From AP-15 sp963737145 (GTDB lineage: Bacteria > Pseudomonadota > Alphaproteobacteria > ATCC43930 > CGMCC-115725), in NCBI GenBank assembly GCA_963737145.1, contig CAVTRO010000002.1, positions 434,001-498,000 on the forward strand: a stretch of DNA of 64,000 nucleotides, in the 5' to 3' direction. The notes beneath the pieces were generated by a model, which saw only the letters and a list, made by a program, of their open reading frames with translations, was not told the DNA's origin and ran no database searches. Shown piece after piece: positions 9,834-18,412 of this stretch. A program made the position numbers and the translations under genes. Every line of letters starts with the position of its first letter. Position 1 is the stretch's first letter.

Positions 9834-9860
9834 CGCCGTTGCAGAGTGAAAGCAACGGCG
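9834..9860. terminator. Perfect hairpin, possible terminator
   Basis: CGCCGTTGC at 9834-9842 and GCAACGGCG at 9852-9860 form a perfect 9-bp stem around a 9-base A/G-rich loop. No T tract follows on either strand and no gene ends nearby, so it could equally be a palindromic repeat. Confidence 0.3.
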
Positions 9861-10159
9861 GTGTTCAACCGGCGACCAACTTCCAGACTGTTCCCAGCCC
9901 GAAAACCAAGACGGCTGCGACCATCCCGATCGCTCGGAGCGGGTGCTGCTCGCCCTTTTTAGTTGTGTGCGTCAAGTTCGGCAATTGGTCATGGTGAGGG
10001 GTGGTGCGGTTCATTCAGCCAATAAGCAGCATCCCTTTGTTCGATCGGAATAGGACCATCGCTTCGTCCCGACCTGCCTTCCGGCAGAGCGCCGCGCGCA
10101 GCGGCAGTCAAGGATGCCGCCGCGAACGCGGCGGCACCGGCGGAGCCGGCGCGCAGCGT

Positions 10160-10183
10160 CCCCCGCTTTCGCGAGGGCAGGCT
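10160..10183. repeat. Short palindromic repeat, copy 1
   Basis: CCCCCGCTTTCGCGAGGGC followed by AGGCT. Nearly the same 22-24 base unit is found inverted at 10471-10494 and direct at 11109-11132, both inside the transposase coding sequence. This copy lies just beyond the transposase stop codon. Confidence 0.7.
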
Positions 10184-10470
10184 CTTGACCGAGCGAGCAC
10201 GGTGCTAGGCTGAACCGGTCGGGGGTCAGGCCGCACGGCGCAGTGCCTCTTTCTTGTGCTCGCGCAGATCGTCCATGTTGAGGTAGCGATGCTGCTCGAG
10301 CCAGTTCTCGTGCGTCTCGACCGCCAGTGCCCGCACCAGCCGCAGGCAGCTCTCGCCATTGGGGAAGATGCGCACAACCTGGGTGCGGCGCCTGATCTCC
10401 TCGTTGAGGCGCTCCAGCATATTGGTCGATTTGAGGTGCTTATGGTGCTGCCGCGGCAGCCGGTAAAAGA

Positions 10471-10494
10471 GCCTGCCCCAGCGAAAGCGGGGGT
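10471..10494. repeat. Short palindromic repeat, copy 2, inside transposase
   Basis: On the minus strand, CCCGCTTTCGCTGGGGCAGG lies between codons for NIDETLT and the expected YRLPRQHHKH. The insertion is about 23 bases and causes a frameshift. It matches the copies at 10160 and 11109 with few differences. Confidence 0.7.
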
Positions 10495-10904
10495 CAGCGT
10501 CTCGTCGATGTTGTCTTCGACCCAGCCGGTGAGCTTTGAGTATTTGCCTGACCACTTGGTGAGCCAGGCGGCCAAATCGCGGCGCGCCTCGGTGAGATCG
10601 CGCCGGTCATATAACCAGCGCAGCTCCTGCAGGCAGTCGTCGTCGACCCGGCGCGGCACGTAGTCGAGCGCGTTGCGCAGAAAATGCACGTAGCAGCGCT
10701 GATAGGCCGCCTCCGCGAGAACCTCCTGCAGCGCTGCCCGCAGGCCGGCATGATCGTCGGCCACGACAAATTCGACGCCATGCAGACCACGGGCCTTCAG
10801 CCTCAGCAGGGAATCGCGCCAGCTCGATCGGCTCTCGCGGTTGGCGAGCTCGACCGCCAACACTTGGCGGCGGCCGTCCCAATCGATGCCAATCGCGATC
10901 AGCA

Positions 10905-10925
10905 CTCCTGAGCCTGTCGAAGGGC
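10905..10925. repeat. Second short palindromic unit inside transposase
   Basis: On the minus strand CTTCGACAGGCTCAGGAG sits between codons for GVIASQ and AIGIDWDG, replacing about four expected bases. This is a different unit from the CCCCCGC type, and a well-known kind of dispersed repeat core in GC-rich proteobacteria. Confidence 0.6.
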
Positions 10926-11108
10926 TGGCTGGCGATCACGCCGGCCTCGCGCACCCGCTCATAGCGCGCGTCGAGGATCAGATAGGGGAAGGTTTCGGCC
11001 AACGGACGGCCGGCGAATTGCGCCAGGCTCGCATCCAGCCGCTGGTTCATTGCGCTGATCGAGGAAGCCGAAAAGCTATGACCGCACAGCTCCTCGGTGA
11101 TCGCCTTG

Positions 11109-11132
11109 ACCCCCGCCTTCGCGAGGGCAGGC
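11109..11132. repeat. Short palindromic repeat, copy 3, inside transposase
   Basis: ACCCCCGCCTTCGCGAGGGC followed by AGGC, read on the plus strand. On the coding strand it splits VSTRK from the expected VKAITEELCGHSFSAS segment, adding 23 bases and shifting the frame. Confidence 0.7.
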
Positions 11133-11579
11133 CTTTGCGGGTCGACACCCCTTGCACGTACATCTCCGCCAGCGCCGCCACCAGCGCCCGCTCCGAGCGC
11201 TGGTAGCGTTCGAACAGCTCGGTCGAGAACCGCCCGGTCCGATCCTGTGGCACCCGCAGCTCCAGCTTGCCGACCCGCGTAATCAGCGTCCGGCCGTAAT
11301 AACCCGACCGGTAGCCCTGTCGGCCCGCCGCCCGTTCCCCCTTCTCCGCGCCGAGCGCCTCCGTCATCTCCGCTTCGAGCACCTCCTGCAGCGCCGTCCG
11401 CACCAGCGCCCGCAGAAACTCCTCGTCCTCCGCCAGAAGCGCTTTGACGTCGATCGTCCCAGATTTACCATGTCTCTTGGTCATGGTGTGCATCCTCGCC
11501 AAAGGATCCGGTGATTGCGATATCACCCGCATACCATGACCATCCGCCTCAGCGGCTTTTGCAGAACTTCCCGGACACT

Positions 11580-12520
11580 ACCCAGGAACATCGCCCAAAC
11601 CCCCACCCCGCCGACCAGAAACCACAGCATTAGCGCGGTAGCCCCAACGAAGGCCAGGACGCGCCCGCATATCAAGAGTGTGAGGCTGCCGAACCGGAAC
11701 GCAAACCGGGCCGCAATAGCGTTGCCGAGCATGTATGCCGCCATCGGTAAGAGGATCATCAGCCCGTAGGTGCTCGGCGGCTCGCCCATGATGTCGGCGA
11801 GCAGATGGGGCGCGCTGGCGATAAAGGTGAACCACGACGCGCTGCAGCAGGCTCTACACAGCGCGAAGCCGACGAAGGCGGGTGAGCGCAGCAGCAAGCC
11901 GTAGGCGTCCACCATGCCGGCGAGATCGAGCCGGGTACGATTGCGGTTGGTTTCACCGAGGCGGGCGAGGGTCGCGGCGAACACCATGGCGCCGAGCCCG
12001 TCAAGCAGCAGAAAGATCGCGCGCCAGTCTATCCACTCCGACAGGTATGCGCCTAAAGCCGGTGAGATCGCCGGCGCCAGGGTCATTGCCATCATTACCA
12101 GCGCGAGGCCGCGCGCCGCCGCCTCTCGCTCGTAGACATCGCGGATTATCGCCCGCGCGAGCACTATTCCGGCGCAGGCGCCGAGGCCTTCAAACACGCG
12201 GCCCAGAATTAAGAAATTCACGCTCGGGGCCGCCCGCACAGCACCGTCCCGAACAGGAACATTGCCAGGCCGGCGATCAGAACCGGGCGTCGGCCGAAGC
12301 GGTCGGACAACGGACCGTAGACGAGCTGCCCCGCGGCAATTCCGGCGAGATAGAGGCTCAGGACAAGTTGTACCCGCGAGGGGCTATCATCGAACAACCG
12401 GACCAGCAGCGGCAGCGCCGGCACAACCATATGCAGTGCGCAGAAGCCTAGCGCCGTGATCGCGGCGAGCAGCCCCAACGACGGCGGCCCTACTCGGTAG
12501 TTGTGAAAGAAGCGAAGCAT
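11580..12520 (-). pseudogene. Bcr/CflA-type MFS drug transporter, frameshifted and truncated
   Basis: The N-terminal part from 12520 (MLRFFHNYRVGPPSLGLLAAI, then LVYGPLSDRFGRRPVLIAGL, the MFS loop 2-3 motif) runs into a stop just after LFGTVLCG near 12230. The next frame continues with AAPSVNFLILGRVFEGLGACAG and further membrane helices, so a single-base change has split the gene. The C-terminus is missing: sequence typical of the IS256 element begins near 11580 (TTTTGCAGAACTTCCCGGAC read on plus). The family exports drugs such as bicyclomycin or chloramphenicol by proton antiport. The copy is probably inactive. Confidence 0.8.
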
Positions 12521-12544
12521 CTCGTTGTACCGGAATCTCTTACG

Positions 12545-12593
12545 AGGCGAGATTGTTTCGTCGCTGCACTCCTCGCAATGACAAGCGGGAGCT
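12545..12593. repeat. Dispersed repeat of the VIARSAATKQS type
   Basis: The minus strand contains CATTGCGAGGAGTGCAGCG followed by ACGAAACAATCTCGCC, whose accidental translation is VIARSAATKQSR. Closely related sequence is a common intergenic repeat in alphaproteobacteria. It lies 25 bases upstream of the broken transporter start. Confidence 0.55.
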
Positions 12594-13057
12594 TGGCAGT
12601 CATGCCGTGGTGAGTCCGCAGGGTCGAAATGGTCCCGCTTTCTGTACTCGCCACAGAAAGTGATGACATTAAGCAGTTCGAAGCGCTTTGCATGACCAGC
12701 TGTTCACATGCGGTCGGTGCGGCCGCCATCCACGTTTAGAGTGTGGCCGCCGATCTAGCTGGGTGAGTTTTTATCGCCCCGCGCGCGGGGCGGAGATGCT
12801 TCTGCGCGCTGCGAGGACCCGCTCATCTGCTCAATGCTCGGTGGCGTGCCCATCCGGGTGGAGCGCAAGCATCAGGATTCAAAGGACGTTCGCGTATTCA
12901 TGTCGACCGCGGTCACTGACAACCACCTGCCGCACTTCATCACCCGGCAGCCCGAGTAGCGGCCAGAGTACCTCGCTAGGAACCGCGGCGCTGGGAGCTG
13001 ATTGGGCTCCCCGGCTATACTGCTTTCATCTCGGGGCTTTGATTATGGGAGGAGGAC
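12594..13057. other. No gene recognised
   Basis: Several frames are open here but no family is recognisable. One plus-strand frame around 12835-12960 reads VPIRVERKHQDSKDVRVFMS and ends HFITRQPE before TAG, which looks coding-like and may be the tail of a lost gene. I cannot identify it. Confidence 0.35.
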
Positions 13058-13603
13058 GTGTTCGATCTCGATCGCTTCATCGAAGATTGCCGCGCCGCGG
13101 TGTGCCAGGATTTCGAGCCATAAGCCGGCCCGCGAGGTGCTGGCGCGGGCTAATTCGGACCCCGCCGCCATCCTTGCCGCACTCGGAGAGCCGACGCGGG
13201 CTGGCGTCATCCCGCTCTACAAGTCGGATATGCTGACAATTCTCAACGTTGCTGGGGCAAGAGGATGACGATCATGCCCCATGACCACCGAATGTGGGCC
13301 GTGATCGGGGTCTATACGGGCCGGGAGGACAACATCTTCTGGCGCCGCGTCACAGGTGAAGCCGGGGGACTGATCGAGGCGGCCGGCGCCAAATCCTTGA
13401 GCGAGCGATGCGCCGAGCCGTTGGGGTGCGATGTGATCCATTCGGTGACGAACCCGCTCGGGCGCCTGACTGCGGCCATTCATGTCTATGGCGGCGATTT
13501 TTACGGCGTGAAGCGCAGCGACTGGGACCCCGAAAACCTGCTCGAGCGCGATTACGATTTTGCATTGCACCGGCGGATGTTCGAGGAATCCAATGCGGCT
13601 TGA
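13058..13603 (+). pseudogene. Cupin / cysteine-dioxygenase-like protein, two frameshifts
   Basis: Three consecutive frames spell one protein. From GTG 13058: FDLDRFIEDCRAAV up to a stop at about 13121; then REVLARANSDPAAILAALG to LTILNV with a stop at 13266; then MTIMPHDHRMWAVIGVYTG to the end at 13603. The IMPHDH motif supplies cupin metal ligands, and HSVTNP and AAIHVYGGDF are the second cupin motif region. Length without the shifts would be about 180 residues. Family members are metal-dependent double-stranded beta-helix proteins, some being thiol dioxygenases. A GGAGGA ribosome-binding site precedes the GTG. Two single-base indels make it a likely pseudogene. Confidence 0.75.
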
Positions 13604-14289
13604 CGAGGGACCGACCGCTCGCGGCCATGAGGGCGATGGCCCTTGCCGTTTCGGGCTAAGCACCTTAGAACTCGCCCACGTAGCCGTCCATCACCGAGGC
13701 ATCCCGTTCGAGCCGCTCGATCTCGGCGCCCGACAATCTGAGCCCAATCGTCGTAGACCTCGCCCTGCTGAACTGACGCACGCATCTGGAACCCGATTGT
13801 TAGCTATGCGGAGGCTCGGCGGTTTTCGCGGCGCTCCGGAACAGGCCGGCGCATGCCGCGGGGGTAGCCGGGGTGCTCGTTAGCGGCGCGATACAATTCA
13901 TGTCCTCGGAGCACGAAAGGCCACCCTCTTCAATACTCAAGAGACGCGTCTTCCGACCGTGCACTGAGTGCAGGCAAATCCTTACGGTGACACGCAAGGC
14001 GCTTGTTGGATCGGGTCGCAACGGCTGGCGGTACGAGGACGTCTGGCTGGACAAGTAGCGGTCCCACCTACTCGGTAATCGATGCAGCGGGTGGAACTTC
14101 CGCGCGCGAGGAGCAAATGCTTCAGCGCGATGTGCACTGTGCGGACTTACCTATAGCGCCTATAGCGCTGCCTGCGGGCGAACCTCGATCCGCTATCTTC
14201 GTCCCGTTTGCATCCCTCAGCGCCGTGGTACCGGTTGGATGGAAACCGATCGGTACGGTTGGCAGCGAGAAAACGCCGCGGAGGTGAAA
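13604..14289. other. No gene recognised
   Basis: I see no recognisable coding sequence. On the minus strand near 13665-13790 a short frame reads GLRLSGAEIERLERDASV and ends VMDGYVGEF, which has a coding look and might be the C-terminus of a lost gene. The last 20 bases contain the ribosome-binding site (GGAGGTG) of the next ORF. Confidence 0.35.
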
Positions 14290-14868
14290 ATGGCACGCGA
14301 TGGTTATCTGATCCTCGACAGCGATCTCCACATCATGGAGCCGGATGATCTCTGGGCCCGCTATCTCGAGGAGCGTTATCAGGCGAGTGCACCACGTTTC
14401 TTTGGCGCACAGGAGCAGAAGCTGGCCGAGAATACCGCGGATAAAGGCAGTGCCGACGTCATCGAAGGCATGGAGGTGCAAGGGCTTGCCATCCCGGCGC
14501 ACGGCAAAATGTCAAGCACCGCAGCAACGGGCGGCAAGGGCCTGCACATCATGGTGCCGATCAAGACTGAGATGGCCTGGAACACAGCCCACGACTACAC
14601 CGGCGAAATCGCTGAGCGCTTAGCGGCAACCGCTCCCGGAAAGTACACCACTTCAGCGGCTTTCTCGGCACGCCCCGGAAAGTTGTTTATCGATTATCTC
14701 CGCAATGGACGGGGCACAACCGCTGTCGGTGCCTATTCGCCGCGTGCCCGGCCTGGCTTTGCGGTTGCGGCTCCGGTGATCTGGCGCGAGGTGGAGCACG
14801 GAGTTCGTCCTGGTGATTTTACGATGGTCCATCCACCTCGGCGGGCCAGACGCAGGCGACCAAGCTAA
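14290..14868 (+). pseudogene. In-frame chimera: amidohydrolase N-terminus joined to LigD polymerase fragment
   Basis: ATG 14290 follows GGAGGTGAAA. Residues 1 to about 72 (DGYLILDSDLHIMEPDDLWA, then IEGMEVQGLAIPAH) are the N-terminus of an amidohydrolase of the metal-dependent TIM-barrel group, including the DxH metal motif. From about residue 77 (TGGKGLHIMVPIKTE, then KLFIDYLRNGRGTTAVGAYS, RARPGFAVAAPV) the sequence is the C-terminal half of the LigD primase-polymerase domain of bacterial non-homologous end joining. The junction near 14510 keeps the frame open. Neither half is complete: the amidohydrolase lacks most of its barrel and LigD lacks its catalytic aspartates, so function is improbable. 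This looks like a recombination scar. Confidence 0.75.
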
Positions 14869-14933
14869 GATGACCCGAATGGCTTGTTACGACCATACCA
14901 TGCCACCCGAAATCCGGTATGGGGCCTAGTGCC

Positions 14934-15452
14934 GTGTGCAACGACTTCGGCAATACCATTCCGTACAGCGAATATCTCGCCGCCTTCAGTCAGACTCGCA
15001 TTCCTGTGAGGTGGCCAAGTGCGGCCCCAAACCTCGAACCGCGCGACGACATCTGGCCGACTGATCGTGCCCCCGTCATTCGCCGTCTTGAAGACGGGAC
15101 AAACGAGTTCTCTGAGTTGCGGTGGGGCTTTCCGCCAGCCCGGCCCAAAGGTGCGCCGGTCATCAATTTCCGTTCCGAGGGTCGACGGTTCCCGGTCGGT
15201 CGGTGTCTGGTACCGGCATCACATTTTTTCGAGTTTACCGGCACGAAGTCGCCCAAGACGAAGTGGAAATTCACGAAGGTCGGCGAGGACTGGTTCTGCT
15301 TCGCCGGTCTATGGCGTCCGACGTCGACGGGTGGCGAAGCCTTCACGCTGCTGACGACCGATCCGAGCCCGGATGTCGCGCCAATCCACGACCGGCAGAT
15401 GGTCGTCCTGGATCGCGCCGACTGGTCGGCATGGCTGGAGCAGACCGGCTAA
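14934..15452 (+). CDS. yedK: SRAP domain protein (YedK/HMCES family), abasic-site DNA-protein crosslinker
   Basis: SRAP proteins need Cys2 as the free N-terminal residue that bonds to abasic sites in single-stranded DNA. GTG 14934 gives M-C-N-D-F, so it is chosen over ATG 14919, which would add five residues before the Cys. Other active-site positions are visible: Asn and Arg in INFRSEGRR, Glu in HFFEF, and His in APIHDRQMVVL. The product has 172 residues. Past the stop, another frame reads NEADLLRALPPGSLKVEQVR and stops at 15513, the usual SRAP tail, so a single-base change near 15449 cut off about 20 residues. All catalytic residues lie before it, so partial function is possible. Confidence 0.85.
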   Translation: MCNDFGNTIPYSEYLAAFSQTRIPVRWPSAAPNLEPRDDIWPTDRAPVIRRLEDGTNEFSELRWGFPPARPKGAPVINFRSEGRRFPVGRCLVPASHFFEFTGTKSPKTKWKFTKVGEDWFCFAGLWRPTSTGGEAFTLLTTDPSPDVAPIHDRQMVVLDRADWSAWLEQTG

Positions 15453-15698
15453 CGAGGCCGATCTCCTGCGGGCACTGCCGCCAGGCTCCTTGAAGGTCGA
15501 ACAGGTCCGTTAACCAGGAAAATTTGTAAATGTCGGGGTGAATCGTCACTGACGCCATCGAACTCATCGCCGCCCGAAAAATTGTGCGGCGGCGGGTTGC
15601 ACCATCATCGTAATGTCGAGATTATCGGGTCGCGATGCGCGAAACGTGACCGATCACTGGCCGTCCCCGCTATTACTCTCGCTTGCAGAACCAAGCAT

Positions 15699-16373
15699 AT
15701 GAAGCTTCCGCTCACGCCAGCCGCCGTTGTCTTCGACATGGACGGCCTGCTCTTCGACACGGAAGCGCTCTACCAAGAGGCCTCCCTGGTTGCAGCGGTG
15801 GAGGGAGGCCACGATGTGAGCTCGGGTATTTTCAGCCGCACTATAGGCCTGCCATGGCCACAAACCCGGAGCCTACTGCTGGACCATTTTGGTGATAGTT
15901 TTCCGGCAAATGAATTCATTACGGCATGGGTGCGGCAATTCGATTTGATGGCCTCGACCCGACTATCACTAAAGCCCGGCGCAATCGAATTGCTGGATGC
16001 GCTCGATGATCTGCGCCTTCCTCGGGCGATTGCTACCTCCTCGGCTCGTCATACCGTCGAGCATCACCTGAGAGCCTATAACCTTGCGGGACGCTTCCAT
16101 GAGATTGTCGGACATGGGGAGTACGTTTCTGGCAAGCCTGCACCCGATCCCTTCCTGAAAGCCGCCGAGCTTTTAGGGGTTGAGCCTCGGCTATGTCTGG
16201 CTCTGGAGGATTTGCACAGCGGGGTCCGATCCGCGTCCTCTGCTGGCATGATGACCGTCATGGTGCCGGATCTCCTCGAACCAACGGACGAAATTCGAGC
16301 GCTCTGCACCTTTGTTGCCCGCGATTTGCAGGAGGTTCGTAGCCTGATCTTGACCGTTGGCTCGGCCTGCTGA
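15699..16373 (+). CDS. HAD superfamily phosphatase / phosphoglucomutase-like hydrolase
   Basis: The ATG at 15699 is chosen because MKLPLTPAAVVFDMDGLLFD is the normal HAD opening; upstream codons in frame do not look coding. The 224-residue product has motif I (DMDGLLFDTE, nucleophile and acid Asp), a helical cap at about residues 20-85, motif II (ATSSARHTV), motif III Lys (SGKPAPDPFLKAAELLGV) and motif IV (ALEDLHSGVRSA). This arrangement is that of the beta-phosphoglucomutase/phosphoglycolate phosphatase-like subfamily IA. The substrate cannot be told. Both ends are intact. Confidence 0.88.
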   Translation: MKLPLTPAAVVFDMDGLLFDTEALYQEASLVAAVEGGHDVSSGIFSRTIGLPWPQTRSLLLDHFGDSFPANEFITAWVRQFDLMASTRLSLKPGAIELLDALDDLRLPRAIATSSARHTVEHHLRAYNLAGRFHEIVGHGEYVSGKPAPDPFLKAAELLGVEPRLCLALEDLHSGVRSASSAGMMTVMVPDLLEPTDEIRALCTFVARDLQEVRSLILTVGSAC

Positions 16374-16555
16374 GCATGAACATCACGGGGGTATTGAGAT
16401 ACTGAGCCCGCATCGACTTGTCTCCCAACGGAGCGATGCATTTCCCTGCATCGCGAAATGCTGTAGGGACAGAAATCCCCGGTCGACATCGCTGCGGTTT
16501 TCATCGTAGAGCAGCCGATGAGACCATTTGCCTCCAGTTACCAAAAGGTCCCCAA

Positions 16556-16840
16556 ATGAAAAACGCTATGCTGGGCGTAGCCAGATACCGCACACCGATG
16601 CTCGCCGTCGTGGTTACACTTTGCACGCTCATGCTCGCTCAACCGAGCCACGCAGCCGCCTGTGTCAATGGCGTCTATCGAGCCGGATGCGTCGGCCCCA
16701 ATGGGGCTGTGGGAGTCCACAAGGCATACCCGCACCATCACGGTTATGGTTACCATGGTCCGGTTAGCTGCGCCCACGGCCCCTACCGAGCAGGGTGCGT
16801 TGGACCACATGGGGGCGCAGTCGTCCGCAGGACCTATTAG
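16556..16840 (+). CDS. Small secreted protein with duplicated Cys-x6-Cys motif
   Basis: ATG 16556 gives 94 residues with a signal peptide (hydrophobic LAVVVTLCTLMLAQP, cleavage near SHAA). The mature chain consists of two repeats, CVNGVYRAGCVGPNGAVGV and CAHGPYRAGCVGPHGGAVV, separated by a His-rich linker (HHHGYGYHG). Four cysteines could form two disulfides or bind metal. Similar short exported proteins occur in Bradyrhizobium relatives without known function. It lies 147 bases upstream of another secreted protein on the same strand. Confidence 0.65.
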   Translation: MKNAMLGVARYRTPMLAVVVTLCTLMLAQPSHAAACVNGVYRAGCVGPNGAVGVHKAYPHHHGYGYHGPVSCAHGPYRAGCVGPHGGAVVRRTY

Positions 16841-16987
16841 TCGCAACAAGAAATGTGGGCACCGGCGAGGAAGACGGCGGCTGGGATTGCGGCTCGCTGT
16901 ATTTTTTGCGATACTCACCGTGATGCTGGATACGCTCGGCTGCGCGAAACGTTAGGTTCAAAAGCTGGCTTAGCGGAAGGGGAAGTG

Positions 16988-17395
16988 ATGAAGCGTCTCT
17001 TATTGGCGAGTATTGCGATTTGCTGCTGCCTATTAGCCGTCCAGAGCGCCACTGCAAAGGGTTGTCTCGAAGGCGCAGCATTGGGCGGCGCTGTCGGGCA
17101 TATGAGGCACCATACGTTTCTCGGAATCTTTGGTGGCTGTGCTGGCGGATGGTACGTGCACCACCTCTACGCAAAATGGCATCGAGAACATCCAAACGGC
17201 AACCTTAATCAATTTGCCGATGATTATCACGGCTGGCTTCCTGCGGGCTGGGATGAACGTTTGAGGACCGCAGGCGGCGCTAGTCCCCATCCTGGCACGA
17301 CCAAGCCGACAGGCCACAACTCAACCGGTTCTACCGAATACCATAGCACCGGAGACGGTGGATATGCTGGTGGTGGTGGCCCGCCATACCGGTGA
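16988..17395 (+). CDS. Secreted Gly/His/Thr-rich hypothetical protein
   Basis: ATG 16988 lies just after GGAAGGGGAAGTG, a good ribosome-binding site. The 135-residue product has a signal peptide (MKRLLLASIAICCCLLAVQS, then ATAKG). Residues 24-60 contain LEGAALGGAVGHMRHHTFLG and GGCAGGWYVHH, a Gly-zipper-like segment that could insert into a membrane, and the C-terminus is low complexity (HNSTGSTEYHSTGDGGYAGG). Function unknown. Confidence 0.6.
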   Translation: MKRLLLASIAICCCLLAVQSATAKGCLEGAALGGAVGHMRHHTFLGIFGGCAGGWYVHHLYAKWHREHPNGNLNQFADDYHGWLPAGWDERLRTAGGASPHPGTTKPTGHNSTGSTEYHSTGDGGYAGGGGPPYR

Positions 17396-17531
17396 GCTTT
17401 TTGCTGGTGCGAAGAGCCGTCCGCCGCCACCAATGCACCACTGGTGAGATTTTCGCAATCAAAAAGGATGCCGGGGCATTGTCAAGGAAAACCGCCTGCA
17501 GGATCCGAGGGGTTCGGCGTAGGCTGCGGGC

Positions 17532-18148
17532 ATGGCTCCGATCTCCTATCGCCGGCATCGTTTTCCGCCGGTCGTTATCCAGCACGCCGTGTGGCTGTAC
17601 CTTCGCTTCACCATAAGTTATCGCGATGTCGAGGAGCTGCTTGCCGAACGCGGCCTCGATCTCCTATGAAAAGCGTTCGCAGTTGGGTGCTCAAATTCGG
17701 ACCGGCGATCGCTCGGGGACTATGACGGTGCCGTCCTCGACCGAGCGGTCGCTGGCATCTCGACGAAATGGTTGTCCGCATCGCAGGCAAGCACATGTAT
17801 CTGTGGCGTGCTGTCGACCACGAGGGCGAGGTCCTCGAGATCCTCATCCAGCGTCGTCGCGACCGGTCGGCGGCCGTCAAGCTAATGCGCAAATTGCTCC
17901 GCAAACAGGGCTTCGCGCCGTCCAGGGTGACGACGGAAAAGCTGCGCTCCTACGGCGCCGCCTTCCGGCATCTCGGGCTCTCCTGCGACCATGAGCAGGG
18001 CCTGCGAGAAAACAATCGGGCGGAGAATTCGCATCAGGTGGTGCGCCGGCGCGAGCGCAAGATGCAGCGCTTCAAATCAGCCGGATCAGCGCAACGCTTT
18101 CTGAGCGTTCATGCCGCCGTCCACAATAGCTTCAACCTTCAGCGCCAT
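17532..18148 (+). pseudogene. IS6-family transposase remnant (IS26-like)
   Basis: From ATG 17532 the frame reads MAPISYRRHRFPPVVIQHAV and YRDVEELLAERGLD, then stops. A second frame gives SVRSWVLKFGPAIARGL. A third, from about 17768, gives MVVRIAGKHMYLWRAVDHEG, RRDRSAAVKLMRKLL, NNRAENSHQVVRRRERKM and VHAAVHNSFNLQRH. These are consecutive parts of an IS6 DDE transposase, so at least two frameshifts have occurred. The right end of the element is missing: at about 18148 the frame runs straight into helicase sequence. No terminal repeats could be found. Confidence 0.8.
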
Positions 18149-18412
18149 TACGCGACTACGATCCACAAGAGCCAGGGCTCGGAATACCCGGCCGTCGTGA
18201 TCCCGCTAACCACTCAGCATTACCCGATGCTGCAGCGGAATTTGGTCTACACGGGGGTGACGCGCGGCAAGCGCCTCGTCGTCTTGGTCGGGCAGCGAAA
18301 GGCGCTCGCTATTGCGGTCAAAGGAAGTCGAGCGAAACGGCGGTGGTCGAAGCTACGGGAGTGGCTGACCGGCCGCGGTACGCCAGCACGAACCGGGTCG
18401 GTGGTTGACTGA
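18149..18412 (+). pseudogene. C-terminal fragment of RecD/TraA-type helicase fused to IS6 frame
   Basis: The 87 residues beginning YATTIHKSQGSEYPAVVIPL match superfamily I helicase motifs V-VI as seen in RecD2/TraA proteins: TIHKSQGSEYP, then LVYTGVTRGKRLVVLVGQ, followed by a basic tail (RAKRRWSKLREWL). The fragment is in frame with the preceding transposase piece, giving a readable 214-codon chimera from 17768. Everything N-terminal in the helicase, including the Walker A motif, is absent, so it is a remnant. Confidence 0.75.

Larger units (their letters stand above)
9304..10225. other. Intergenic region with palindromes, no gene recognised
   Basis: The stretch between the SDR start and the IS256 transposase remnant shows no coding sequence I recognise in six frames. 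It contains the REP-like palindrome at 9345, a perfect 9-bp hairpin at 9834-9860, and one copy of the CCCCCGC..GGGCAGGC palindrome at 10160-10183. The last 100 bases probably belong to the 3' end of the IS256 element. Confidence 0.5.
10226..11484 (-). pseudogene. IS256-family transposase interrupted by short palindromes
   Basis: Pieces of one Mutator/IS256 transposase lie in order in different frames. The N-terminus from ATG 11484 (MTKRHGKSG) runs to YVQGVSTRK; the middle (RLDASLAQFAGRPLAETFPY, then AIGIDWDGRRQVLAVEL, VVADDHAGLR, YLRNALDY-like wording) follows; the C-terminus is HLKSTNMLERLNEEIRRR to the stop at 10226. The gene would have been about 400 residues with the usual DDE chemistry. 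At least three sites carry short insertions relative to the expected family sequence: near 11109-11132, 10905-10925 and 10471-10494. Two of these are 23-base units that shift the frame, so the element cannot make its own transposase. It truncates the adjacent transporter gene. Confidence 0.85.
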
